From: Membranipora membranacea
Taxonomy: Eukaryota; Bryozoa; Gymnolaemata; Cheilostomatida; Membraniporidae
Length of the DNA stretch: 64,000 nucleotides
Reading direction: 5' to 3'
Assembly (NCBI GenBank): GCA_914767715.1
Contig: OU612066.1
Span: 31,346,283-31,410,282, forward strand
The position numbers were made by a program, and so were the translations under genes. Position 1 is the stretch's first letter; each line of letters begins with the position of its first letter. Below the pieces are notes generated by a model. The model had not been told where the DNA came from and searched no databases. It saw only the letters and a program-made list of their open reading frames with translations. This document shows, one piece after another, positions 1-14,000 of the stretch.

Positions 1-1616
1 TGCCATCCTGAAGACATCCCCACAATTATGACCCTTGATTTACTCAAATGTTTTAACTTCTTGATTGCAAATCTTTTGCGCCAGTCACTCAGCTTGTGAG
101 AGTATTACGTTAGTTACCGCATCGAGATACGTCCTCCGTTTCTGTTCTACGTACCTACCTGTTGTTATTTGTGTCTCCGACTAGGATTTGCTGCTGAGCC
201 TTTCATGAGTGGGAGGCTGTATGATCTGGTGTGTGCTTGACGAATTTCTTCATCCCCATGAGCTCCACAATCTCATTCTGTATTATTGAATATCCCAGTC
301 TTAGCTAAAATATAAAACACCCTAGGTTCCAGAGTCTCATTTGAACTTAAAGTGGAATGCCCACAGCCAGCTGCACAAACCATCTGAACTAAAGAGATCA
401 CAGGCTAACTCGATCAGCTGCGCTAGTTAGACCAATACTCTACGATGTCAAAACAAAAAATCAATACTGACTATTGTGTAAGCCCCTTAGTCATAACAAT
501 GCACAAAACTAGTCTATGAGAACTACATGAGAAGACAACTAGTAATTCTTTTTAAATTGAGACCACTCCAAATATGCATTTTCACTGGTTGTCAGCTCAA
601 GAGAAAGTTTTAACCACCAGATAAATGAATAGATGACAGGACTCGTTCACAGGCTCCTTAGAAACCCGAGTCGTTCTAGAAAACCAAGAATATTCAGAAG
701 AACACAATAATTATTACAAAACAAAATAAAGTTGGTCTTCTTTCTAAGCAAGAATATTGAAGAATGTTTCATTTTATTCTTTTCAATCTTGATATATATA
801 TTTTTGACATATTTTTCTATTTGTGTCATAATGTAACTGCAAAACATGTTGTTGCAATAGTAAAAAAATGCACTCTTTATTATAGAATTTGGGTTATAAA
901 AAATGTTACATTCCCGAGATTAGGGAATTGGAATATGCTTAAGTCTTTCATGGTCATTTAAAAATCTGTAAAAGTTTGTTAATTTGCATTCCAGTGAAAA
1001 AATAGGTTCAAAATTGTGCTACTTATATACATATACTTTGAGCGTATAGGCGGAGTTGAGCGTGGGGGCATGAGCATGCCAGGTGTATTACAGTCCATAT
1101 TTATGATTATTTAGTAAATCATAAATTGTCATAATACGAATTACCGAATCACAACATCGGAAAAGATATAAATCATGAAAAATAACATTGAAAAATATTT
1201 GTTTCTTTTTCATGTAGCTTGCTTCCCCGTTGTTAGCTGATAGGACAGTAAAGAGACATTTATTATCATTTATCCGTGAGAACATAGGTCAATACATAGA
1301 CCTCTTCTATAGAGGCAAAATGTTACAGATGGAACCATATCAACCAGCGGAGAGAAAAGAAAGCCCGAGAAAAAAGCCCAATATAACGCGAGGAAAAGAC
1401 CGGGAGTGTTGTGCAGGTGCAAAGTTCAACTAGCAGAGTTTATGAGGAAATACATTGATATGGCAATGAATGATTGTTAGATTGATGGTACATATGTTAA
1501 CATATCAATAATAATTGAAATAAAAGATTTATAGAATCATATTATATCATTATTAAGTATAATGACATAACAAACACTAGATGTATAACATATCTATATA
1601 TATCTAATATGTATTA

Positions 1617-1622
1617 TTTAAT
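1617..1622 (-). terminator. Possible polyadenylation signal (ATTAAA) of the adaptor gene
   Basis: Read on the minus strand this is ATTAAA, about 145 bases past the adaptor stop codon. It is the nearest common polyadenylation hexamer variant. The area is TA-rich, so a chance match is possible. A canonical AATAAA also occurs on the minus strand further down, near 1258-1263. Confidence 0.3.
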
Positions 1623-1685
1623 ATATCTATATATAACAATGAGGCCACAAACTATGAAGAGACTTTGCTCACTGCGCTCTCTCTA

Positions 1686-1734
1686 GCCTGTCTTGACAAG
1701 CTTTGTTTGGTGAGCAAAGCTTGTCAAGACAGGC
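1686..1734. mobile_element. 49-bp palindromic mini-element, TA-flanked (copy 1)
   Basis: The two arms read GCCTGTCTTGACAAGCTTTG and its exact complement around a 9-base centre. A TA dinucleotide lies immediately outside both ends. A second copy with the same terminal sequence and the same flanking TA occurs at 17419-17486. This suggests a foldback or MITE-like family inserting at TA. No coding capacity is present. Confidence 0.6.
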
Positions 1735-1765
1735 TACGCTCTCTCACACATCTCATATCTAACTG

Positions 1766-2035
1766 TTATCTGGCTCTCGGTTTGACGGGAGGTGGTGTGT
1801 TCACATCTCGAGACTGAAGTTGATGTGGATTGCGATGGTCATTTATAGGCACAGTACCAATAGGTTCAACGTAATCCTCTCCTCCATCGTCAGATCCGGA
1901 GCTCGGCGGCCGCATGGAGGGCACGGGAGGAGGAACTCTCGCTGGTGGCTGTTGTGTAGGCTGTTTCTTTCTTGGTTTAGTATTTGGCCGTGCAGGAGGA
2001 ATCTTATTAGCTGGCCTGTCTATTCCATTTCGAGG
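1766..2035 (-). CDS. Adaptor gene last exon: proline-rich SH3/SH2-ligand tail
   Basis: This encodes residues 512-600 and the TAA stop. It is rich in proline and basic residues, with polyproline stretches RVPPPVP and TPPPVKPR and one tyrosine in an acidic context (EDYVEP). The PxxxPR pattern near the C-terminus matches the known CIN85/CD2AP SH3 ligand class; this is an inference from the motif alone. The acceptor is TTTTCAG on the minus strand. Confidence 0.85.
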   Translation of the reverse strand, partial: PRNGIDRPANKIPPARPNTKPRKKQPTQQPPARVPPPVPSMRPPSSGSDDGGEDYVEPIGTVPINDHRNPHQLQSRDVNTPPPVKPRAR

Positions 2036-5000
2036 CTGAAAATTCAGATATATTGATATTATGAATAAAGATACAGAGATTTACAGGGCGGAAAATGTTG
2101 TTATAAGAGCGAATAGACCTATACAAAGTTTTGAGTCAAAACCCGGTAAAGTAACGGTGTAAAGAATACGGACAATAGTTTTTTTTCAAAGATTTTAGCA
2201 CAAAAATTGTTAATTTTTAAGTTGGATATCATACAAATAGAATATGAATATGGTATATAAGTAATGCGCTTTTCTTCTGGCACGTTCCAGCAATTGTGTT
2301 AGTGTTGTGCGTTTGGTTTTGGGGTTAGCCTAATTGCTGTAATCTATATCATTTTTATAGGAAATCAGCCTACTCAGCACCAAACTGGGCAAAGCACCCA
2401 GCACTCGAAAGGTCTTTGTGGGTTTTTTGAGAGAAGGGAATTGTCAAAAGCAGCCAAAATTTTTGTAAAAAGATTTGTTACAGGTCATTGGTTGTTCAAT
2501 AATGTAACACTTACCGCTATCTGGGGACGCTGTCTTGCTTTAGCTTCCATCTTACCTGTAATCTGCTCCTGAAGCTGAAGAAGAATATAGAGAAATAAAC
2601 AAGTCACATTATTCGCAAAAAGAGCTAGAAGAATTTTACAAGCAGGGCCAATTGTTTTTACTGGCTTTTATTTCATGAAAATCACTGAACACCGGAGAGC
2701 AAGATACAAAGTCAATCAATATTAAAGCAATCACAATTTTCGATTAAATAAGATTTGCTAAATAATAATAAATAAATAATACAATATAAACATAAATTTA
2801 GTAAATTAATAATATCGAAATTGTTTTCTCCAGAAGGAGACAACTCATAATTAGAAAAGAGCACAGAAGTCCGAGGTATGATATGTCGCACTAAGATGAA
2901 ATGCGTTCAATTATTCAAATATCACATACCCTGACTTTTTCTGCGAGACTATCGCCTCTTTTCCTGATAGACATGACCGTCTGTGTCAGGTATAATGATA
3001 TGTTCTCCTCATCACCAGTGCCATTCTCAGCCCCATGATCTGAATGACAAAGGGAACAATCAGGACCTTGTACATTTTGTATTGCCAACCCATCTTGCTA
3101 TATTGTAAAATTATGAAGCAAGCGCCTGTGCTTTTTCCAATTACAGTGTGCTACTGTGGAATATATACATATCATGAAGTGATTGCTGGCCTTAAAATTG
3201 GTTGACATTCAGGGTTTAAAAACTGTGCATGTTGCGTTGGTTAATACTTATGCATTTTTGTATAGATATTTATCATACTTTCAGCCTTCTGATGTCCGTT
3301 CAGGCGCATATCACGGGGTAAGGTACTCGAAGCAGGGCAAGGTTCAACTTCTCGAGCAGATCCCCTAGGCTTCTCCGAGCAGAATGTGTTTCTATTTGGC
3401 TTGTTCCATATGGTTGGCGGACGTCCTCCTTGTGATATTTCATCGTAAACTGGTTGACCATCCTCACCTTAATTGTTATAAAAAGAAATAGTATGGAAAT
3501 TACACATTGTACATATATGTCAAAATGGATTCATAATTGGCAGCCGAGCCATTAATCTTCTATGGAAAGGAATTCCCATCGACTCTTTCTATAGTATGTT
3601 TTTTTCTGTGAGCCAAATAAACGTATTGACAAAAATACAGCTTAGTCATAGCTACTGCTTTTGTTCAACATACTTTCATCACAAAAGATTCTACACTCAA
3701 TGACATACAACATTTTTTCCATCCTCAGAATTTAGAAGTTATCTCCACATGAATAGTTACAGAACAAAAACAAATTGCGCTGCAATTCAGCAAAGAATAA
3801 GCCAAGTTGAATCGTTAAGCTAGCACAGTTTGGGACACAAAAGAAAATGACTTGTGGAAGAGGAGGGTTGCTACAATTGCATGCAAAATAATTACAGCCA
3901 TTCCTCATTTTCAACCCTGATATTCTTTTGACTTAATGACTTCAAGAAAAGATAATGCCGTCAACGAGGTGTTTAAAAAAACAATAAATATAATCATGTC
4001 TTACAGTCGTCATAGGAGCTATCAACTAGCACAGGATTGACCACGTAGAAGCTGTCTGAAAGGGAAAAGAAAATCCATTTATCGGATTATTAATATTCCA
4101 TAAACAGAAAAGATTATTATGGTGAAAATATGATGTGCTCAGCCAAGCAAAAATCAGGAACAAGCCATTGCTTCTTTAGAAATGCAAATGCATGCAATTC
4201 AATACAAAGACTGTCAAGAAGCATAGAGGAGGAATTTGTAGAAACGAGGTTGATTTAATGTTAGCTAACCATAAATTTCACTATTTCATGCATGGACGGA
4301 ATGGTGAACTTTTCCGCCTACACTAGTATGTATATCGTAGTTATTAACTAACCTTCGGTAAGGAAAGGTGCTGTACTGTATGTATCATAGAAATCCCTCA
4401 CTGAAATATATCAGCAAACATGCTGTTGTTCTGATTATCTAATGGGCGTAGCAATACATGCAAGCGGGTGAAAGGAGAATGGGATGTATCGTATTATCAT
4501 TGTGCAGGGCCGTTGTTTAAAAAAATAAGGGGAGGCTTCATGCACCAGAGGGAGGACTGCGTAAGCTTGGGGGGGGGGGTTACGGTCATGTAAGCTCCCC
4601 CTTACCCGGTCTTTGCTGAAGACCTAGTCAGAGCATTCAAATTATAAACAAGTGAAAAAAATCCATCGTCCTTGTGTCATCACAATTCAAGATGCATGAA
4701 TTCCATCAACCTGGACAAATGTTAAACTTTCAATTTTTAGGCCCTACACCATTATGTATGAGATCGTCCTCAGGCAAAGAGAGATGGTAAACAAGGGTGA
4801 AAATGTGAGAGTTACCTTACCTTCGGCAGATGTGCATTTTACGTACAGATCAGCTATAGTCTAAAATTGAGAGAAAAGCATAATTATGTACAAACAGATG
4901 TTTGAAACTCTATTGATAACCTGATAAAAGTCATCATACATTCAACTGTTTCACAAGGTAGCACATGTTTCAAGGTAGCAGATAGATGCTGATTACAATT

Positions 5001-8000
5001 ATTGAGACTGCTCCAAATATCTAAAACAAAAATTAAAACTGGGTCTATGGATTTCTGTCTTTGTGATGGTTGCAAATAATCAGAAGACATGAAACCATTG
5101 ATAATTTCATTCTTGGACCATGGGAAGAGTTTATGCTTTGACCTTTTGCTAATTCAATGCGCTACCTGTGACAGGGTGGTCAAATTTGATAAAAAGGTTG
5201 GCTTCAATATTGCTACATCCATCATAATAGGTAAAAGTGACTATAAACTATTATAGTAACAACTAAATAGTAATACTAAGTAAGGATCACAGTAGGCTTA
5301 CCAGTTGATTAGAAAATGCATCAGCCACAAGCGTATGACCATGATCTCTGGCGAGCTCACATGGACGTTTCCCATCTTTGTTTTCTATGTTAATACTGTC
5401 TGGCAGACACATTGAATCTATCAGGCGGCTACATAATTTCTCTAGACCAAAGCGGCAGGCGACATGCATCAACGTTGGGAACTCTTTTTCTAGAGTAAAT
5501 AAACAGTTGTGTAAGATGCTGGCAATAATCGTTAAAAGACGGATAAGAAAACGACAGCAATATTACTATCACTTAATCCTAACAGTATCCTTGACCCTCT
5601 ATTTTGATGCCCTCATCAGCAATTTTCATGTAAGTACTCTCGTGTCCACATGACATGTTCAATTTGGATGTTTCAATTCCGTATGTGATTACAAGAAAAT
5701 AGTCATAGTCTACGTCTAAGTCATGCCTGTCTTTGCCCTTAAAGACTACCAAAAGACCAATGCATGTTATAGTTAGGCAGGCACAGATAATGGAAAAAGT
5801 GCCTCCCAGAAGGGAAAGTTACTCTCATTCTCTGTGTAGGCACTCTTTCTACCATCAATAATTATGCAAAGTAGAGCGTTGAATTTTTTTCCGTGCAAAT
5901 CTGACACAACTTTATCATAAGTAACTGCCTGACTATAACATGCATTGGTCTTAGGGTTGTCTTTAAGTTTGTTTTTTTACTCCCAGCAAAATCAAGTAAT
6001 GGCAACAATAGCGTCAAGCTTAGACAAGGCTAACACGATATACAACGGTCTCACCAAAAGGATGAGGCAGAACAATAGGCAGCTGAAATCTCTCCATATA
6101 CTTTGATAATTGTTCGTCCACCGCTTCAAGGTTCTTGACCGTCTTTAGATTTTCCACATTACACAGATCAGCAAGGCTTTGCTCATCAAATAGATTGTCC
6201 GAAATGTAGGTTACTCGGCCTTGGATCTTTAAACTCCTGTTACCTTAAAACAGTTAAAGACAGAGGCTATTTCACTAGTGGTCATGTAATATAGTGTGGA
6301 GTCGAGTAGGGCATAGTTGAGGGCAGTATATATACTTCTATTCGTGCTGCTAGTAGAACTACTAGTTCTTCTACTCGTACTATTAGTGTTAATACTACTA
6401 CTAGTAGTACTACTTTAGTACCACTAGTAATACTAGTAATAATAGTAATAATAGTACCACTAGTATAAATACCAATTAACCTGCATCACATAAGATACCC
6501 ACCTTAGATCTGATACCATATCTCTCACAATTTAAAAAAACAAGTCGTGGTTCACCTGGGTTCACCTGACACATTTTTTTAGGTTTTTGAGTAAGAAAAG
6601 ATTGTGGAAATAGAGTTGCAGTCACTATAAAGCTAATTACTACATTTACTTATGATTTATCAGCTACTTCATCTAACTGGTGTCATAAACTTAATGATAA
6701 TTGGAAGTTTATTAAATAAATGTAATTATTAAGAATTATGTATGTGTAGATCCTTGTATGCAATCACTTGAAACAATAAATTGATCAATCACCTGCACTG
6801 TTGTTATGCAAGCCTGCCATAATCTTACCAATCTTACTAACCCTAGTATCTATTCTCTGAATGTTCATGCTTGGCCAGAAAGTTTAAAGGTGATTTGCCA
6901 GTTCTTAACCAATTGTTGTCTACAAACATGTATGAATGGGATACAGATATTAATAAATAATATCATATCTGAGAAAATGAAGTTATAAGAAGAAGTAATC
7001 TTTCATCAAGTCAGATTTTAAAGGTCTAAAAGCAAGGAGCTTCTTGCTCAGAGGCTAATATTTTGTAGAACTCACTCACCCAATTTACCACCGGTGTATG
7101 TGCTTCCGAGTCCTGACCCTTCATCTTTTACATAGAGCATGTAATTAGCGGCTTTTAAATCATCTGTGTAAAACAAATGCAATGTATGTTGAGAAACAGC
7201 AATATTTTCTATTGGCTGGTGAAAAGTTTATCACAGTAGATAGTCGAAGAAGGGTTTTGGGACCAACCCCCGTCTTCCCGTCTTCTTCTACTTGATTTCA
7301 TTAAAATTTTAGGGAATTTACACACTGTTACAGCTTATCCCTATTCTCTCAGATCATCCATGAGTGAGGTTACAAAGACTTTGGTGTTCTCTGCGAAGAA
7401 AATTTGATAAGATTTCTTCGAGAATAAGACATTTCCCATTGTTTATGTCTGGCATTCTCTACCTAATATTATATGACTTTATGTCATATTAAGTGGATTG
7501 AAAGGACTAGGCAATGAGTGAACGTCAACTAAAACCCAAGAGTTATAGGCCTACTTTGTGTAGAACCTTTTTTTCTACAAACTGAACAAGGTAGTTGTGT
7601 AAAGTGGCTTAAGTATCACGAAATGTAATCGCTCAGATGAATCCCTCGCCGGGGGCCAGGGGGGGGGGGGGGGGGCTCAGACTAATGTATCACCAACCTG
7701 GCAGTGTGAATGAGTATACTTTTCCCACCACCTCAGTTTCAAGATTCAGACTAATTTTCTTTTTTGTGGAGCTGCAGTCCAACCAACAACTGACATTTTC
7801 ACCGTTGAAGGGCCACTGAATTCTATCTACGGATATGATAATCGTTCCACTGTTCCCTTTCTGCAAATAGCCATATACAAGTTATATTCACTTCAGTGAT
7901 GACGTCAAGACTTCCCATGATGCATCATTTGACATATGTGAAAACATGTTCATCTGATCAACTCTCTGGCCAGGATGGGAAGTAGAATTCAAATTCACCT

Positions 8001-11000
8001 GAAGATCTCTTTAATGACACAACGCAGCATCTACACCACTCCGGGAGGGATAACCCTTAGTAAAAAATTAAACTGTACAACATTTACATCACTTACTGCC
8101 CCTGCATGGAAGGTATTTGGAATAATCTTGAAAGCTCCTCTTCTTGTCTCAATATTTTTTGGACCATTTCCGTGACTTACTATAACAAACAAAACTCTCC
8201 AATACATAAGGATAACCAGTTGATAAGAAGTTGGTATCATATCCGTTTAATCAGTTTTTAAGTATTGACACAGCACAACAAGATATAAAATCTTTTCACT
8301 ACCTGCTAATCTGGATCAAGACATGGTGCAATAGATTAGGACAAGTCACATTCTATTTTGAGTTATTTGGGTTTTACCTTTATCTCATTTAACTGTAGCG
8401 CAACAGGCAGGATTAAATGTGGGAAGGATTTACTTTCTTGACAAGACAACACAAGATGGTGGTAAAGAAAAAGCTTTGGGGACCCTCACCAGTTTATTGG
8501 CTCTCAATCATAGTCATATATACCGTATATTATATGGTTATGTTAGCCAACCAAATGGTGAATGATTGGTTGGTTGGGGTTTAGGAAAGCAAATAATGCT
8601 TCAAACAAAGCTTTGTATCAGCTCCCCTCCCCTTAGCGCTGACGATCCCGTTCGTCCAATCATATCAGTTCAGGTTGATACGAAGTTATGCAATCAGGAT
8701 GTAAAAACTTGCTATGCAATATCTTATCATGCAATGTGCTCAAGGGTCATTTTAGTGCCTAGGAAAAATCTTTAGTTGTTTAGTGCAACCATTTTTGTGC
8801 AACGTATAAGCGATCAGGATTAGCAGTTTACAAAGTTGAACCAATCAGTAGTTGTTACCAATGTCAGTAAGATTAGAAATCAGGTCACAGGCCATGACAC
8901 TGAATCGGTAGCATGGCAAGAATCTAAGAGAACAATCAGATCATAAACCAACCATCACATGATCGCGTATTGGTGTTGGGCTGTAGACCCAATCCGGTCG
9001 GTAGACATGGCTCAGAGAATTTCCGCCTACCATGATGCCCTCCTAACCGCGTCTTACCACCATTTAGGTTACTCATACTATGTACCGATATTAACGGTGC
9101 AGGTGTTCTCCCTACATGAATCAATCATACAGGTAAGAAAGTGGAGATACAACTAATTCAGTCAAAGGCAATCGACCCAATACTGCACACATCATTGATT
9201 GTTTTGTGTCCTTGTGTCAGTTTTGCAACAACAGTAGAAAATTCAGATTATGGTTGTGAGGGGCTTAGACCTCAAACGGAGACCATTTGAAATTTTTGTG
9301 ACCTGTAAATGGTTGGAATTGAAAGATTACAAAACTTCCTTCATGATCGGCTTTATTGAATTAGAGCAAATTCCAATCTGATTTATTGTATGTTCCTTCC
9401 TCGTGGGCTATTGGGGGACTCCCCTTCTTGTTACGGCGCAAGTCACACCCATGTGTGTGTCAAAACTAGTAGTCCAGTGGCAGCCCCCTCCTATCTTATC
9501 ACTTCCATTTTCGCTTTTGGATGGATAGGGTTTGTCAGTTGTTACTAGTACAGTTTTTCATGCTGATCGCAATGGTAATATTGTACCTTACACCAAGTTG
9601 CACCATCGGCCGCTAATTGCCAAAAACACTGCCGGTAAAAGGGAAAGTGATCAAAAAATTATGATATGGTTTCAAAACATCCTAAATCAGAAAAAGAATG
9701 TCATAATTAGTGGATCTGCAACTTTACATGGGTCTGCTATCATAAAAAGCCGAGATGTGGCCAACAACGGTTTCAATACCCCTTTTATCACCTGTGTATA
9801 ACTATCATTAAAGCGAAACTACTTTTTCAATTATTCTGCTGCCTACAAAACAGGCTTCGAATGTTCGTATTGGTCTGATTTTTTTATGGTGACTGTGTAT
9901 TGACCCTCCCATCGCATAAGACCAGTTTTTAATGGTCTGAGTGTGTCGTTTTTCAAATAGTGCATATTCTTTGGTTTCCTTTATAATATCATAAAAATCG
10001 TCTGTATAAGGTTATATAGCGTGTAAAGCAAAAGCAAAACTCCTTCAAGTATCATCAAAAAGGTGCGTAGTGCTGGAGAAAAATTTTTGGTTATTGATTG
10101 AGTCACTACAAAACCACCATAAAAAAATCAGATCGATACGAACAGTCGAAGTCAGTTTTTGAGGGGCCTGCAAAATTGAAAAAGTAGTGTTGTTTCAATG
10201 GTATTTATTTACAGGTGATATAAGGGGGTATTGCAACCGTTGTTGGCCACATCTCAGCTATTTATGATAGCAGACCCATGTAAACTTGTAGATCCACTAA
10301 TTATGACATGCTTTTTCAGGTTTTGGATGTTTTGAAACCATATCATCATTTTTTGATCACTTTCCCTTTTTTTGCGGGGTTATCGCTTTTTATAAGGTTG
10401 GTCATTCACTCAATATTTGAGATATCATGCTGATATTATACCAAAAACTGACCAAGGTATGTATGAATCTGATTGCAGAGTTTGAGAAGCCCAACTTATA
10501 AGGTGAGCACAGGACAGACTTTTGAAATCTCAAAAAAACAGCAATTTTGGCCATTTTCGGCAGCGTTTTTGGCAATTTGCTGCCTATTGTGCAACTTTGT
10601 GTAAGGTACACCATTGCGACCGCCTCAAAAAACTACTCTAGATTCCACTCTTAGAATTTATCCATCCAATTTCGTAAATGAAGTTACATTTCTAGCCACA
10701 TTTTTGGTAGGCCGCCACTGGACTATAGGCTCCAGCTACTTACCAAACTAGGCTCCGCCCACAAAATGTTGAATTTCTATCTGATGCTAATGAAACTTAC
10801 TTGTGTCAGTCTGATCACCCAGTGTGATTTGAACAATTTGTCGGTACAGCTCATTCAGTGAATCACGTCTCTTGTTTTTTGTGTTTATGCGAGTCCACTT
10901 TTTACCACCAAAACATTGGAACCTACTATCCCGATCTAGCGACAGCAAGTCATCCTCGTCAACATAATAGAGTGCATTCTTTGATGTTTTGAGATTGGCA

Positions 11001-14000
11001 AAAGAGAAGGATGGATTCTGTTTCACTTGTTGTAGTGTTCCCTCAGAAATGACAATTATGAGTGTCCCATTCTGAGCGGCAACTACAAATTAAAAGAATA
11101 TCCACTGTAAGTATGGTTAGCTAGAATAGGAAATGTTTGTGCTGGTTGTTTGTCTTTGGGAATATAAGATCAAAGTGGTTTGGGGTTACAAACAAACCTT
11201 TTTGGTAATTGTTCAAAATGTCAAATCTGAAACTAGTGAAATTTAGCTGCTGCCATCATAGATACTATTCTAGCCTAAATATTTGTGGAATATTGGCACC
11301 AAAAAGTGCCGAATTTTACGTGAACTTCCTGTTATGACATCACACCAGGCCTCAATATTCTCATAACTGAGCTTCCGGTTGCCCTAGAGGGTCAGTCTTA
11401 TTTCTCAGCTGGAGAGGTATACACATAGACTTAATAGTAATAATTAAGTCTATGGGTATACCTGGTGATTTCAATATTAACTTCATGCACAATTTAAAGT
11501 AACAATTCCTATGTTATAGACAACCAGGTGAGAAGTTTGCAAATGTTTATGCAGTATTTGGTGATCACTGAATTGGTATTGAGGGGTACATGGAGAGACT
11601 TTGTTCGGACAGGAGTTTTGAGGTGTATAATACGATATCCTTAGCCTCGTCATGCAGCCAAAAAAAGTGGCCGAATGACAAGGCTACGATATCCTACCAA
11701 ATGCAATATAATCTCAGCACCTCGCAACAAAGCGAGACACATTTCCAGGGTAACTGTATCATAAACTTCTGAAAATTTGTGTGGTGAACAAGAGAGGATA
11801 AGACATTCAAACCATATATCAGTAATCTGTACTTCAAGGGAATAATTCTTAGATGGGTTTTACGTTCTATCAAGTACCTGTTTACTTCTAATAATGCTTC
11901 AAACGACACAACGCTCATAGCTCAACCTGATTTGCCAGAGGCGTCACAATAGACAAACTATGTCTGATTGTCTATGTCTATGGGTGTCACTCACATCCAT
12001 TAGGTTGAATAAGAGTGGCAGCATCGTGTTTTACTATTTTATCTCCATCATATATTCTTTCTAGTTCAGTAGCCACATAATTTCCTGTTAGTAAGCCGTC
12101 TTCATTACACCAAATATCTATCTGCTGGGCTACAAAAAAAAAGATATCAATTCAACCAAGTACATCTAGCAGACCAGCAAGCCTACCAATTGATATGACC
12201 AATCCTTTTTCAGATTTTAATTAATTTCAAAATTAGATAAACACACTTCACCCTTGCCTTGTCACACGACCGACCGCATGACAAGGATCACGCCACCCCA
12301 TTCCCAGATAAAAAGGGCAGTGACATTAATGACAATGCAAAGTATAAAAATTTTAAATGCTGTCAGTATGACAGTCTAATAACAGAGCCTTTTCAGTCAT
12401 ACAATTTTTTGAATTTTTGTCTATGACGTAATTACAGAAAGTAAACAACTTAAACTTCTAGATAGGTCTAAGCATGTCTATGGGTCTATATCAGCTATAT
12501 CTACTCTGTGTTATAATAAAGAAGCAGGAAGCTGTCCAAAAGCAAACATTTTAGCCTTGCCTTGTGACTGTTTTTTGTTAGGAAGGTCAAACACATTAGC
12601 GGATTTCTGTTCATATTTTGATCCTGTCTACTAATGATCATGTTTTCATAGCTCACTTTAAAGTAAACTTCCTGGTATGTTACCCTGAAGTGACAGTCAA
12701 GCTCACAAACAACTTTCTTTAGAATTTTTTTGTTAGAAATATGTTGATGGTGGCTTCTTGCCCAGTCAAAGCAACAACTCAAGCAATCATATATTCCACA
12801 TGAGTGCACCAAATGGCAACTGGCAAGTTTCGCAAGCTTCTTGGTTGTCACTGCCATTTGACAATGTCTTACACACAAACATACTGTTATATATCATATT
12901 AATGGCCATGTTTTTGACCACACAAAACGCTATCAAGAGGTACCAGAAATATAAATCAAAACCAGATCTGACAAAAGAGGCTGTGGGGAATTTAGTGACA
13001 AACATTTGGCTTACGGAATCTCCAAAGTTAGATGATACTCACTGTCATTTAATAAGCCGACACCAACCAACCAACAACTCAATTGTCACTAATACTAAAT
13101 GAAATGCAAAAAGAATTCTAATCATGGTTTGGGTGTGTCTTTTATTGAAGTCGAATAATAGTTAAATTGACTCAAGGTGCAGGCATGTAACGTTACGTAC
13201 ATTCCACAGTCAGGACGAATCAATCATTCGTTATTTTGTCATATAAAGAGTACCAACGTTAAAATTTCCTCATATGGTACGCCAAATATCAGTTTTATCA
13301 AACCATTCTGTTCCTGATTTTCCAAATATTTGAAACCTAGGTGCCAAGAACTATCCTAATTTATCACCAAGCACTACGCTACAACTTGTTTTTGTTGTCC
13401 ACAACAGACAACAAGCTGCAGGTAACCTTACAGAATACAGTATTGAAGTTGCAGTAAATCGCCTGAAATGGTAAACCGTTACTGTACAACGACAAAGAGA
13501 ATGGAACCTGGCATACCAAATTGAAAAAAATTCTAAGGAGTACTAAGGAAAATATCATGATCAAGATGATAATTTCAAATAGGCAATAAATTAATTCACT
13601 GTTTATTTTGGGGGAGGGGTTGGGTTGCTGGCCTCCATGCAAAGATTCCAACTACGTGTAAACCAATAGGCATCGTAGCCTCAAGTAGTGTAAGAATGCT
13701 CTAAGGAACAGCCTGAATGATCACTCAAAACATTTCCTCATGATGATTAGACGGTTTGATGATCACTTGTAAACCAATTACCCTATAATCATGATGTCAC
13801 TATCAATCAAGGAAGGTCGACAATGTTAGAAAGCATGGAAGGGGGAATCCCCCAGTCCCCAAGTAAGAGGATCCCATCCTGGGTTCAGGGCAGTTATTCC
13901 CTAGTAGTAGATTTAAAGGCAGCGACCAGTATGAATACTGAGTAGACTAATGCCATCGCGGTTTTTGACAACGACTGGTTTTAAACTGGTAGGTAAGCCA

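Larger units (their letters stand above)
1..1765. other. Intergenic region downstream of the adaptor gene
   Basis: No open frame here looks like protein. The sequence is AT-rich, with TA-rich simple sequence around 1590-1640 that includes the 3' end of the minus-strand adaptor gene, and a short TA-flanked palindrome at 1686-1734. I see no RNA gene. Confidence 0.5.

Noticed and set aside
9532-9801. 89-codon open frame inside the inverted-repeat element
   Set aside because: The same DNA recurs in the other arm in a disrupted frame, so the frame is not under coding constraint.
12501-13102. Open frames of 114-125 codons on both strands in adaptor intron 1
   Set aside because: Frames on opposite strands overlap, neither resembles a family, and the adaptor exons join across the interval in phase.
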